NCBI RefSeq assembly: GCF_003732225.1
Contig: NZ_MOBJ01000003.1
Location: forward strand, 243,167 to 307,166
Direction of reading: 5' to 3'
Source of the DNA: Pseudomonas brassicacearum
GTDB taxonomy: Bacteria > Pseudomonadota > Gammaproteobacteria > Pseudomonadales > Pseudomonadaceae
DNA length: 64,000 nucleotides
Shown here: in pieces, positions 57,038 to 64,000 of the stretch
Position numbering within the stretch: the first letter of the stretch is position 1
How the letters are laid out: the number at the start of each line of letters is the position of its first letter
Notes under the pieces: generated by a model
The model's database searches: none
What the model saw: the letters and a program-made list of their open reading frames with translations, nothing else
What the model was told of the DNA's origin: nothing
Program-made: the position numbers and the translations under genes

Positions 57038-58713
57038 ATTGGATAAAACTTGAGCAACTGTTGCTCAAGGCACTACCTGAGCGTGCCGTCACGGCCGGTC
57101 CGGCGCTCAATCACGCCGACCTGCGTGAGCAGGCCCTGCGCCTCGCCGCCGGTCTGCAAGCACAAGGTGTAACGCGCATCGCCATGCACCTGGAAGACGC
57201 CGCTGAACTGGCCATTGCCCTGCTCGGCGCCTGGCGTGCCGGGGTCAGCGTACTGCTGCCCGCCGACCTGCAACCCCAGACTCGCCTGCGCTGGTCGACG
57301 GCAGTCGACCTGTGGCTGACCGATCTGGCTGACGACGCGCACCTGGCGGACTTCCAACAGGCGCCGCTGGCCGCCGCCGAACTGGATCTCGATCACTGTC
57401 ACCTGAGCCTGTGCACCTCCGGCTCCAGCGGCGAACCCAAGCGCATCGAGAAAACCCTGCGGCAACTGGCGAATGAAGTTCAGGCGCTGGAGCAGTTATG
57501 GGGCGCGGACCTGGCCAACGCTTGCATCATCGGCAGCGTCGGCACCCAGCACATCTACGGATTGCTGTTCCGGGTGCTGTGGCCGCTGTGTGCCGGTCGT
57601 CCGTTCGTACGCAGGCAGTTGGCTTTCCCGGAAGACTTGCAGCGCGCCAGCCGCGAACATCCGACCTTCGCCTGGGTCGCCAGCCCGGCGTTGCTCAAGC
57701 GCATGGGCGATAACCTCGACTGGCCGGCGTTGAGCGCGGTCCGCCGGGTGTTTTCCTCCGGCGGCGCCTTGCCGGCCGAGGCTGCGCAAAGCTTGCACGA
57801 ACGCCTGCAACAATGGCCGACGGAGATTCTCGGCAGCTCGGAAACCGGCGGCATTGCCTGGCGTCAGGGCCACGATCTCTGGCAGCCCTTCGCCGATGTC
57901 GTGCTGAGCCAGGACAGCGACGGCGCCCTGCTCATCGCCTCACCGTACTTGCCGGTCGACCACATTGAACACACCGCCGACGCCGCGCGCATCGCCACCG
58001 ACGGCCGTTTCGAGCTGCTCGGACGACTGGACCGGATCGTCAAGCTGGAAGAAAAACGCATCTCGTTGCCCATGCTGGAACAGGCGCTGATGACCCACGA
58101 CTGGGTCGCCGAAGCGCGCCTTGGCGTGGTTCAGGAAAACCGTGCGTCGCTGGGAGCCTTGCTGGTGCTGAGCGAACAAGGTTTGCATGCGCTACGCAAC
58201 CAGGGGCGGCGCACGCTGACCCAGGAACTGCGCCAGCACCTGAGTCAACATTGCGAAACCCTGGCCCTGCCACGCCGCTGGCGGTTGCTGCGGCAACTGC
58301 CGCTGAACGCCCAAGGCAAACTGCCGCAAGCCGAGGTTGAAGCCTTGCTGCTGGCGCCCCGCCCAAAGGCGCCACAGCTGCTGGAACAGGTCGAAGTGGA
58401 CGGTGAGTGGAACCTGCAACTGGCGGTGCCGCCGGACCTCGCTTACTTCAGCGGCCACTTCCCGCAAACCCCCGTATTACCGGGGGTAGTTCAAGTCGAG
58501 TGGGCACTGGATCTGGGCCAGCAACTGATGCATCTGCCGACAAGATTCGCTGGTATGGAAGTGCTGAAATTTCAGCAACTGGTACGCCCCGGCGATGAAG
58601 TCCAACTGCACTTGCGCTTCGACCCGCAACGTAGCAAGTTGTATTTCACCTACCGCAATGAGACGGCCACGTGCTCCAGTGGGCGGATATTGCTGGAGAC
58701 TGCGCATGTTTAA
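57034..58713 (+). CDS. Acyl/aryl-ACP ligase fused to FabZ-like dehydratase
   Basis: The protein has 559 residues from the ATG at 57034. Residues 1 to about 440 form an adenylate-forming ligase ([20 protein letters not shown] near 127, [29 protein letters not shown]). Residues about 455-559 form a hotdog domain with [11 protein letters not shown] (His475), like FabZ/FabA-type dehydratases. The ligase half would activate the aryl starter or a fatty acid and load an ACP. The dehydratase half would act in each elongation round. As I remember, related clusters often encode these as separate proteins. A REPIN follows after 23 bp, interrupting the otherwise overlapping operon. Confidence 0.85.
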   Translation: MNWIKLEQLLLKALPERAVTAGPALNHADLREQALRLAAGLQAQGVTRIAMHLEDAAELAIALLGAWRAGVSVLLPADLQPQTRLRWSTAVDLWLTDLADDAHLADFQQAPLAAAELDLDHCHLSLCTSGSSGEPKRIEKTLRQLANEVQALEQLWGADLANACIIGSVGTQHIYGLLFRVLWPLCAGRPFVRRQLAFPEDLQRASREHPTFAWVASPALLKRMGDNLDWPALSAVRRVFSSGGALPAEAAQSLHERLQQWPTEILGSSETGGIAWRQGHDLWQPFADVVLSQDSDGALLIASPYLPVDHIEHTADAARIATDGRFELLGRLDRIVKLEEKRISLPMLEQALMTHDWVAEARLGVVQENRASLGALLVLSEQGLHALRNQGRRTLTQELRQHLSQHCETLALPRRWRLLRQLPLNAQGKLPQAEVEALLLAPRPKAPQLLEQVEVDGEWNLQLAVPPDLAYFSGHFPQTPVLPGVVQVEWALDLGQQLMHLPTRFAGMEVLKFQQLVRPGDEVQLHLRFDPQRSKLYFTYRNETATCSSGRILLETAHV

Positions 58714-58736
58714 TCTTGGCGAGTGCTTTGCACTCG

Positions 58737-58829
58737 ATCGCGAGCAAGCTCGCTCCCACACTAGAGTTGTGCCGGCTATAAAATGGGGGGCTGACTACGA
58801 TTCAATGTGGGAGCGAGCTTGCTCGCGAT
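58737..58829. repeat. REPIN, family A, inside the pigment operon
   Basis: The 24-bp arms 58737-58760 and 58806-58829 are exact reverse complements. It is the only sizeable gap (58714-58862) in an operon whose other genes overlap or nearly touch, so it probably inserted between two coupled genes. Confidence 0.9.
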
Positions 58830-58862
58830 GCAGGCACCCAGGTCCTTCAGGTGTACGCCAAC

Positions 58863-59597
58863 ATGCATAACCCCTGCGCCGTGATTCCGGTCTACAACCA
58901 CGAAACCGCCGTCACCAACGTGGTCGACGCGCTGCTCGCCTGCCACCTGCCGTGCATTCTGGTGGATGACGCCAGCAGCCCGGCCTGTGCGGCGGTGCTT
59001 GAGCAACTGGCCCGGCGCGATCAGGTTTTCCTGATCAAGCTCGCCGTCAATCAGGGCAAGGGCGGCGCGGTCATGACCGGGTTTCGCGAAGCCTCGCGCC
59101 TGGGCTTCAGCCACGCCTTGCAGGTGGACGCCGATGGTCAGCATGATCTGAGTGATGTCGAGACCTTTATCGAGCAGTCGCGCGCCCATCCCGGCGCATT
59201 GATCTGCGGCTATCCGCTCTACGACGCCAGCGTGCCGAAGGGCCGTTTGTACGCCCGCTACCTGACTCACGTCATGGTCTGGATCAACACTCTTTCGTTG
59301 CAGATCCGTGATTCCATGTGCGGTTTTCGCCTCTATCCATTGCCGCCGACGCTGGCGCTCATCAACTCGGTGAAGATCGGCCAACGCATGGACTTCGACA
59401 CCGACATCATTGTGCGCCTGGCCTGGCGCAATCAGCCGATGCACTGGGTGCACACAAAGGTTCACTACCCCCTGGATGGCGTCTCGCATTTTCGTCTGCT
59501 GCGCGACAATGTGCTGATTACGAGCATGCACACCCGCCAGTTCTTCGGCATGTTGCTACGGGCCCCGGCAATCCTCTGGCGACGGTGGCGAGCATGA
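58863..59597 (+). CDS. Family 2 glycosyltransferase
   Basis: The protein has 244 residues from the ATG at 58863; an in-frame GTG four codons earlier is possible. It has the GT-A fold start NPCAVIPVYNHETAVTNVVD, NQGKGGAVMTGFREA and the metal-binding LQVDADGQHD motif, resembling dolichyl-phosphate mannosyltransferase-like enzymes. It would add a sugar to a lipid carrier or to the pigment head group. No membrane helices of note. It overlaps the next gene by 4 bp. Glycosyltransferases are common in aryl polyene clusters. Confidence 0.88.
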   Translation: MHNPCAVIPVYNHETAVTNVVDALLACHLPCILVDDASSPACAAVLEQLARRDQVFLIKLAVNQGKGGAVMTGFREASRLGFSHALQVDADGQHDLSDVETFIEQSRAHPGALICGYPLYDASVPKGRLYARYLTHVMVWINTLSLQIRDSMCGFRLYPLPPTLALINSVKIGQRMDFDTDIIVRLAWRNQPMHWVHTKVHYPLDGVSHFRLLRDNVLITSMHTRQFFGMLLRAPAILWRRWRA

Positions 59598-60541
59598 GCA
59601 TCAACGCAGACAACGAACACTGGGCCGATCACAAGGAACGCGGCAGCTTTTGGCTGATGAAATTCACCGCGTTCTGCGCAAAAGTGCTGGGGCGTCGGCT
59701 GTTGAGCCCGCTGCTGTACGGCATCGTTTTATACTTTTTCCTGTTTGGTCGCAGCGCCCGCCACAGCGCCTGGCACTACCAGCAGCGCCTCGCGGACTGG
59801 AGCGGTCGCAACGAACTGCGCCCGACCCATTGGCGAGTATTCGGCCAGTTCATGGCCTTCGCCGACTCCATGCTCGACAAGCTCGACGTATGGAACGGCA
59901 AGCTGAGCATCGAACAGATCGAAATCATCGACCCGGCACTGTTGCGCAATCAGTTGCGCGGCGAACGCGGGCAGATGCTGGTCGGCGCCCACCTGGGCAA
60001 CCTCGAAGTCTGCCGGGCCCTCGCCGAACTCGGTGAAAGGGTCACCATGAACGTGCTGGTGCACACCAAGCACGCCGAGCGTTTCAATCGACTGCTGGGT
60101 GAAGCCGGCGCGACCAATTTGCGGCTGATCCAGGTCAGCGAACTGGACCCGGTGATCATGCTGCAACTGAGCCAGCGTCTGGAGCGTGGCGAGTGGCTGG
60201 CGATTGCCGGCGACCGCGTACCGCTGCATGGCGGGCGCAGCGTGACGGTGGACTTCCTCGGTCATCCGGCCGCATTTCCCCAAGGTCCGTGGCTGCTGGC
60301 CGGATTGTTGAAGTGTCCGGTCAATTTTCTGCTGTGCCTGAAGAAACAAACCGGCGACTATCGGCTGATCATCGAGCCCTTCACCGACGCGGTAGTGTGG
60401 AAGCGCAGTGACCGCGAGCAAGTGATTCACCACTGGGCCACGCGCTACGCCGAACGCCTCGGCCAGTGCTGCCTTGAGGCGCCCCAACAATGGTTCAACT
60501 TTTACCCATTCTGGAAGACCGATGACGACGCATCTGCTTGA
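59594..60541 (+). CDS. LpxL/HtrB-like lipid acyltransferase
   Basis: The protein has 315 residues from the ATG at 59594, with one N-terminal membrane segment (LSPLLYGIVLYFFLFGRSAR) and the acyltransferase motif GAHLGNLEVCRALAEL (HX4E), plus GDRVPLHGGRSVTVDFLGHP, all typical of lipid A late acyltransferases. In aryl polyene clusters this member is thought to attach an acyl chain to the product anchor rather than to lipid A. It overlaps the glycosyltransferase by 4 bp and the ammonia-lyase by 20 bp. Confidence 0.88.
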   Translation: MSINADNEHWADHKERGSFWLMKFTAFCAKVLGRRLLSPLLYGIVLYFFLFGRSARHSAWHYQQRLADWSGRNELRPTHWRVFGQFMAFADSMLDKLDVWNGKLSIEQIEIIDPALLRNQLRGERGQMLVGAHLGNLEVCRALAELGERVTMNVLVHTKHAERFNRLLGEAGATNLRLIQVSELDPVIMLQLSQRLERGEWLAIAGDRVPLHGGRSVTVDFLGHPAAFPQGPWLLAGLLKCPVNFLLCLKKQTGDYRLIIEPFTDAVVWKRSDREQVIHHWATRYAERLGQCCLEAPQQWFNFYPFWKTDDDASA

Positions 60542-62066
60542 GCCGGTAACCTTCGGCGAACTCCCTTTGCGCATCGAAGACGTGCTGGCCCTGGCCAACC
60601 GTCAGGCGCCCGTGCAACTGCAAAACGACAGCGAATACCGTGAGCGCATCGCCAAGGGCGCGCGGTTTCTCGATTCGTTGCTGGACAAGGAAGGCGTGAT
60701 CTACGGCGTGACCACCGGTTACGGCGATTCCTGCGTGGTTGCGGTGCCGCTGCATCACGTCGAAGCGCTGCCGCGTCATCTGTATACCTTTCACGGTTGC
60801 GGCTTGGGCAAATTGCTCGACGCCCAGGCCACCCGCGCGGTGCTCGCGGCGCGTTTGCAGTCGCTGTGCCACGGCGTGTCCGGGGTTCGAGTGGAACTGC
60901 TGGAACGCCTGCACGTGTTCCTCGAACAGGACATTCTGCCGCTGATCCCGGAAGAGGGTTCGGTGGGCGCCAGCGGTGATCTGACGCCGCTGTCCTACGT
61001 GGCCGCGACCTTGTCCGGCGAGCGCGAAGTGCTGTTCAAGGGCGAACGCCGACAAGCCTCCGACGTGCACCGCGAACTCGGCTGGGAGCCACTGGTGCTG
61101 CGGCCCAAGGAAGCCCTGGCGCTGATGAATGGCACGGCGGTAATGACCGGTCTCGCCTGTCTGGCCTTCGCCCGCGCCGACTACCTGCTGCAACTGGCGA
61201 CGCGCATCACCGCGCTGAACGTGGTCGCCCTGCAAGGCAACCCCGAGCACTTCGACGAGCGCCTGTTCGCCACCAAGCCGCATCCGGGCCAGATGCAGGT
61301 GGCCGCGTGGTTGCGCAAGGATCTGGCGATCGACGCGCCGACCGCACCGCTGCATCGCCTGCAAGACCGCTATTCGCTGCGTTGCGCACCGCATGTGCTC
61401 GGCGTGTTGGCCGACAGCCTGAACTGGCTGCGCTCGTTCATCGAGATCGAACTCAACAGCGCCAACGACAACCCGATCATCGACGCCGAAGCCGAACGCG
61501 TGCTGCACGGCGGGCATTTCTACGGCGGGCATATCGCCTTCGCCATGGACAGCCTGAAAAACCTCGTGGCCAACGTTGCCGACCTGCTCGACCGTCAGCT
61601 CGCGCTGCTGGTGGACGAACGCTACAACCATGGTTTGCCAAGCAACCTGTCGGGCGCCAGTGCCGAGCGCGCGATGCTCAACCACGGCTTCAAGGCGGTG
61701 CAGATCGGCACCAGCGCCTGGACCGCCGAAGCGCTGAAAAACACCATGCCGGCCAGCGTGTTCTCGCGCTCCACCGAATGCCACAACCAGGACAAAGTCA
61801 GCATGGGCACCATCGCCGCCCGCGATGCGATCCGCGTGCTGGAGCTGACCGAACAAGTTGCTGCCGCGACCCTGCTGGCGGCCAATCAAGGTGTCTGGTT
61901 GCGCAACCAGGCAGAAGACGCCCGGCCATTGCCGCCAGCGCTGGCAGCGATGCACGAAGAGCTCGCCAAGGATTTCGCGCCGGTCATCGAGGACCGCGCG
62001 CTGGAAGGTGAATTGCGTCTGTGCCTGCAACGCATTGCCGAACAACACTGGAGGCTGCATGCGTAG
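60522..62066 (+). CDS. MIO-type aromatic amino acid/histidine ammonia-lyase
   Basis: The protein has 514 residues from the ATG at 60522, preceded by GGAAG. The Ala-Ser-Gly triad that forms the MIO cofactor is residues 150-152 (GSVGASGDLTPLSY), with GVTTGYGDS near the N-terminus and the conserved NSANDNPIID. The substrate-selectivity pair is Phe90-His91 (LYTFHGCGLG). Histidine lyases usually have Ser-His, tyrosine lyases His-Leu and phenylalanine lyases Phe-Leu, so this pair is unusual. In the pigment context it should deaminate Tyr or Phe to an aryl acrylate starter rather than degrade His; no hut genes are nearby. It overlaps the upstream gene by 20 bp, with the thioesterase starting inside its end. 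Confidence 0.85.
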   Translation: MTTHLLEPVTFGELPLRIEDVLALANRQAPVQLQNDSEYRERIAKGARFLDSLLDKEGVIYGVTTGYGDSCVVAVPLHHVEALPRHLYTFHGCGLGKLLDAQATRAVLAARLQSLCHGVSGVRVELLERLHVFLEQDILPLIPEEGSVGASGDLTPLSYVAATLSGEREVLFKGERRQASDVHRELGWEPLVLRPKEALALMNGTAVMTGLACLAFARADYLLQLATRITALNVVALQGNPEHFDERLFATKPHPGQMQVAAWLRKDLAIDAPTAPLHRLQDRYSLRCAPHVLGVLADSLNWLRSFIEIELNSANDNPIIDAEAERVLHGGHFYGGHIAFAMDSLKNLVANVADLLDRQLALLVDERYNHGLPSNLSGASAERAMLNHGFKAVQIGTSAWTAEALKNTMPASVFSRSTECHNQDKVSMGTIAARDAIRVLELTEQVAAATLLAANQGVWLRNQAEDARPLPPALAAMHEELAKDFAPVIEDRALEGELRLCLQRIAEQHWRLHA

Positions 62067-62484
62067 CAAGGGAGTGCTTCACGCCGATACGCAAATCCTC
62101 GTGCCATTCTTTGACGTCGACTCCATGAACGTGGTCTGGCACGGCCATTACGTGAAGTACCTGGAAGTTGCCCGCTGCGCCTTGCTCGACATGCTCGGCC
62201 ACAACTACACCGCCATGCTGGAGTCCGGCTACGCGTGGCCGGTGATCGACTTGCAACTGCGTTACGTGCGCGGTGCAGTGTTCGGCCAGACACTCAACGT
62301 CCGCGCCTGCCTGGTGGAATGGGAAAACCGCCTGAAGATCAGCTACCTGATCAGCGATCTCGCCACCGGTGAACGCCTGACCCGCGCCAGCTCGGTGCAA
62401 GTCGCCGTACACGTCACGAACCGCGAGATGCAGTTGGCGTCGCCAAAAGTGTTTACCGATGCGGTCGAGAGGATGTTGCCATGA
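62059..62484 (+). CDS. Hotdog-fold acyl-CoA/ACP thioesterase (4-hydroxybenzoyl-CoA type)
   Basis: The protein has 141 residues from the ATG at 62059, with GGAGG four bases upstream. It has the 4HBT motif FFDVDSMNVVWHGHYVKYLE (Asp, His and Tyr pattern of YbgC/4HBT enzymes). It would hydrolyse an aryl or acyl thioester, perhaps off-loading starter or product. It overlaps the ammonia-lyase by 8 bp and lolA-like by 4 bp. Confidence 0.88.
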   Translation: MRSKGVLHADTQILVPFFDVDSMNVVWHGHYVKYLEVARCALLDMLGHNYTAMLESGYAWPVIDLQLRYVRGAVFGQTLNVRACLVEWENRLKISYLISDLATGERLTRASSVQVAVHVTNREMQLASPKVFTDAVERMLP

Positions 62485-63242
62485 GATTGCTCGCTGTCCT
62501 TGAGCACGCCACTCGTAGCAGCTGGCGAAGCCTGCGTTCGGCCGCGAAGCGGTCGCCATTCGGACAACTCGGTTTTCCTGATAAAACGCGAGCTCAGACT
62601 TTACGACTGCTTCGCAGCCGGACGCAGCCTAGCGGCAGCTGCTACGGGTTCGGGGTGGTGGCGACGCTGATAGTGATGCTGGGATTCTCATCGCAGGCAA
62701 ACGCCTTCGACCTGCAACAACTGAGCGATCAACTGGCCAAGCCGAGCGTGATCCACGGCAACTTCATTCAGGAAAAACACCTGCGTGCCCTGCCGCAACC
62801 GCTGACCAGCAAGGGCACGTTCGTGCTGGCCAGGGATCACGGTTTGCTGTGGTTGCTCAAGACACCGTTGCAACAGGATTACCGGATCAGCGCCAAGGGC
62901 ATTGCACGGCGTGACAGCAGCGGCTGGCAAATACTGCCGGGCAAAAGCGCCGGTGCCGAGCAGAACCGCATCTTCCTCGCGGTACTGCAAGGTGACAGCA
63001 GCGGCCTGCAACGGGATTTCGAGCTTTCGCTGAGCGGTGAAGCGCAGCACTGGAAGCTCACGCTGACCCCGCGCTCGATGCTGCTCAAGCAAGTGTTCAA
63101 TCAGATCAACATCGACGGCGGCGAACTGGTGCAGCGCATCGAGTTGCTGGAAACCCAGGGCGACAGCACCGTTTTGCGCATGCAGGACACCACCAGCGCC
63201 AACCCACTGAGCGATGCGGAGCAACATGACTTTGCCGAGTGA
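62481..63242 (+). CDS. LolA-like outer-membrane carrier with REPIN-expanded N-terminus
   Basis: The 253-codon frame starts at the ATG at 62481, coupled to the thioesterase stop (ATGA). The mature part (FDLQQLSDQLAKPSVIHGNF ... RRDSSGWQILPGKSA) is a LolA-type domain, which in these clusters shuttles a lipid-like product across the periplasm. The hydrophobic signal core (VVATLIVMLGFSSQANA) comes only after about 57 codons. The interval 62514-62646 is a family C REPIN read in frame as Arg/Ser-rich sequence. Either a very long n-region is made, or translation restarts at 62655/62658 (GTG) or 62676 (ATG). Confidence 0.8.
   Translation: MRLLAVLEHATRSSWRSLRSAAKRSPFGQLGFPDKTRAQTLRLLRSRTQPSGSCYGFGVVATLIVMLGFSSQANAFDLQQLSDQLAKPSVIHGNFIQEKHLRALPQPLTSKGTFVLARDHGLLWLLKTPLQQDYRISAKGIARRDSSGWQILPGKSAGAEQNRIFLAVLQGDSSGLQRDFELSLSGEAQHWKLTLTPRSMLLKQVFNQINIDGGELVQRIELLETQGDSTVLRMQDTTSANPLSDAEQHDFAE
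62514..62646. repeat. REPIN, family C, inside the lolA-like coding region
   Basis: The left arm starts CGTAGCAGCTGGCGAAGCCT at 62514. The right arm 62610-62646 is its imperfect reverse complement ending GCTGCTACG. It is more diverged than the intergenic copies of this family at 20659 and 52071. It lies between the first codons and the signal-peptide core of the gene. Confidence 0.8.
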
Positions 63243-64000
63243 ACGGATGCTCCCACGGCTATTTCTGACCCTGCTGGTGGCGGTGCTCGCACTCGCCGGC
63301 TGGCAGTGGCACGACGGCGCACCGCTGTCGGCCAACCTGATGGATCTGGTGCCGGGCACCGCGCCGGATGCGCTGGAGCTTAAGGCCGAGCAGCGCATGC
63401 AGGAGCCGCTGAACCGCGAAATGCTGGTGCTGGTCGGTCACGCCGATCGCCAGCAAGCCATCGCCATGACGCAAAAACTCGGCGAACAGTGGCTGGCCAG
63501 CGGCGTCTTCGAAAAGGTCCAATGGAACCTGCAAGCCGACCTGCCGGCGCTGCGCACGCAACTGCTGCAAGGTCGGCTGGCGATGCTCTCGGCAGCCGAT
63601 CGGCAACAGTTGATCGAGCAGCCGCAAGCCTTCATCCAGCAACGCGTACAAGCGCTGTTCGATCCCTTTACCGGTTTCAGCCTGGTGCCGAGCCAGGATG
63701 ACTGGCTGGGTCTGACCGGACGTATTCAAAACAGCCAGCCGCAGCATGGCTCAGTGCAACTGGACATTGGCAGCGGCGCATTGGTCGCCGATGCCGACGG
63801 CAAAAGCTGGGTATTGCTGCGGGCTCGCACCAGCGGCAACGCGTTCGACATGCGCCTGCCACTGAAAGTCGCCGAGCTGCTCAAGCACAGCCGCGAAGAA
63901 GCGGCGCAGGCCGACGTTCAATTACTTGCCGCCAGCGGCCTGCTGTACGCCGCCAACGGTCAACAGCAAGCGAGCCGCGAGATCACCTGGGTCGGCGGTG
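63226..64000 (+). CDS. MMPL/RND-family exporter, N-terminal part (truncated by window edge)
   Basis: The first 258 codons are inside the window, from the ATG at 63226, which has GGAG at 63218-63221 and overlaps the lolA-like stop by 17 bp. It begins with one membrane helix (LFLTLLVAVLALAGW) followed by a long periplasmic loop (NLMDLVPGTAPDALELKAEQ), the usual start of MMPL-like exporters of aryl polyene clusters. No stop occurs before position 64000. It would move the lipid-linked product across the inner membrane together with the LolA-like carrier. Confidence 0.88.
   Translation, partial: MTLPSERMLPRLFLTLLVAVLALAGWQWHDGAPLSANLMDLVPGTAPDALELKAEQRMQEPLNREMLVLVGHADRQQAIAMTQKLGEQWLASGVFEKVQWNLQADLPALRTQLLQGRLAMLSAADRQQLIEQPQAFIQQRVQALFDPFTGFSLVPSQDDWLGLTGRIQNSQPQHGSVQLDIGSGALVADADGKSWVLLRARTSGNAFDMRLPLKVAELLKHSREEAAQADVQLLAASGLLYAANGQQQASREITWVGG

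Noticed and set aside
60522..62066. Ammonia-lyase considered as hutH of histidine degradation
   Set aside because: No hutU, hutI or hutG lies nearby, it overlaps pigment-cluster genes on both sides, and its selectivity pair differs from the Ser-His usual in HutH.

Overview
The window is a chromosomal segment of a fluorescent-type Pseudomonas. It has GC-rich codon use, at least twelve REP doublets (REPINs) of Pseudomonas type, and a backbone glnE < > aceE-aceF-phoD-like-dipA-msrA-rlmJ ... acyl-CoA dehydrogenase-K+/H+ antiporter-MscK-like-selO. As I remember it, that order matches the P. aeruginosa PA5014-PA5023 region. Blocks absent from that reference order interrupt the backbone: a type VI secretion (T6SS) Rhs module together with putP/putA, a chemoreceptor/ZapA-like block, a second and larger T6SS module, and an aryl-polyene-type pathway.

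Layout. 1-11416: central metabolism (pyruvate dehydrogenase E1/E2), a phosphodiesterase (DipA), methionine sulfoxide reductase and an rRNA methyltransferase. 11508-20471: a nested repeat/MITE structure, a DUF3077 gene and module A, transcribed leftward (vgrG > DUF4123 adaptor > rhs > immunity). 20825-26794: divergent putP and putA with PutA-type GTTGCA operator sites between them. 27052-40299: acyl-CoA dehydrogenase, two chemoreceptors, a second ZapA-like gene pair, ion transport/mechanosensitive proteins and SelO. 40368-51155: module B, transcribed rightward (two tandem hcp genes > vgrG > DUF4123 adaptor > rhs with an ADP-ribosyltransferase-like tip > an AT-rich immunity array). 51383-54125: small DUF6124/DUF3077 genes, an Xre-type regulator, trxC and a lone ParA. 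54486-64000: a tightly overlapping operon running off the right edge, consisting of a KS-like protein, acyltransferase, two ACPs, membrane protein, AMP ligase-dehydratase fusion, glycosyltransferase, LpxL-like acyltransferase, MIO-type ammonia-lyase, hotdog thioesterase, LolA-like carrier and MMPL exporter. This has the composition of an aryl polyene/xanthomonadin-like pigment pathway.

How the parts work together. The two Rhs modules share the same logic. Hcp/VgrG form the tube and spike, DUF4123 loads the effector, the Rhs shell encloses a C-terminal toxin, and an overlapping small gene gives immunity. They lie in inverted orientation about 28 kb apart with highly similar vgrG and rhs cores. 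No T6SS baseplate or sheath genes are present, so both modules are orphan sets that depend on apparatus genes elsewhere. In the pigment operon, the ammonia-lyase could supply an aryl starter, the ligase would load it on an ACP, the KS-like and hotdog proteins would belong to the extension cycle, and the acyltransferases, LolA and MMPL proteins would assemble or export a lipid-linked product.

The most unusual points are the following. (1) Both hcp genes carry the same array of 18-bp dyads (TGCGCAA-N4-TTGCGCA, centre spacings 83 and 22 bp) upstream of a sigma-54-like element. (2) Two IS4-like terminal-inverted-repeat elements enclose REPINs. One has a 10-bp target duplication inside another REPIN, and the other splits a rho-independent terminator. 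(3) A REPIN lies inside the signal-peptide coding region of the LolA-like gene.
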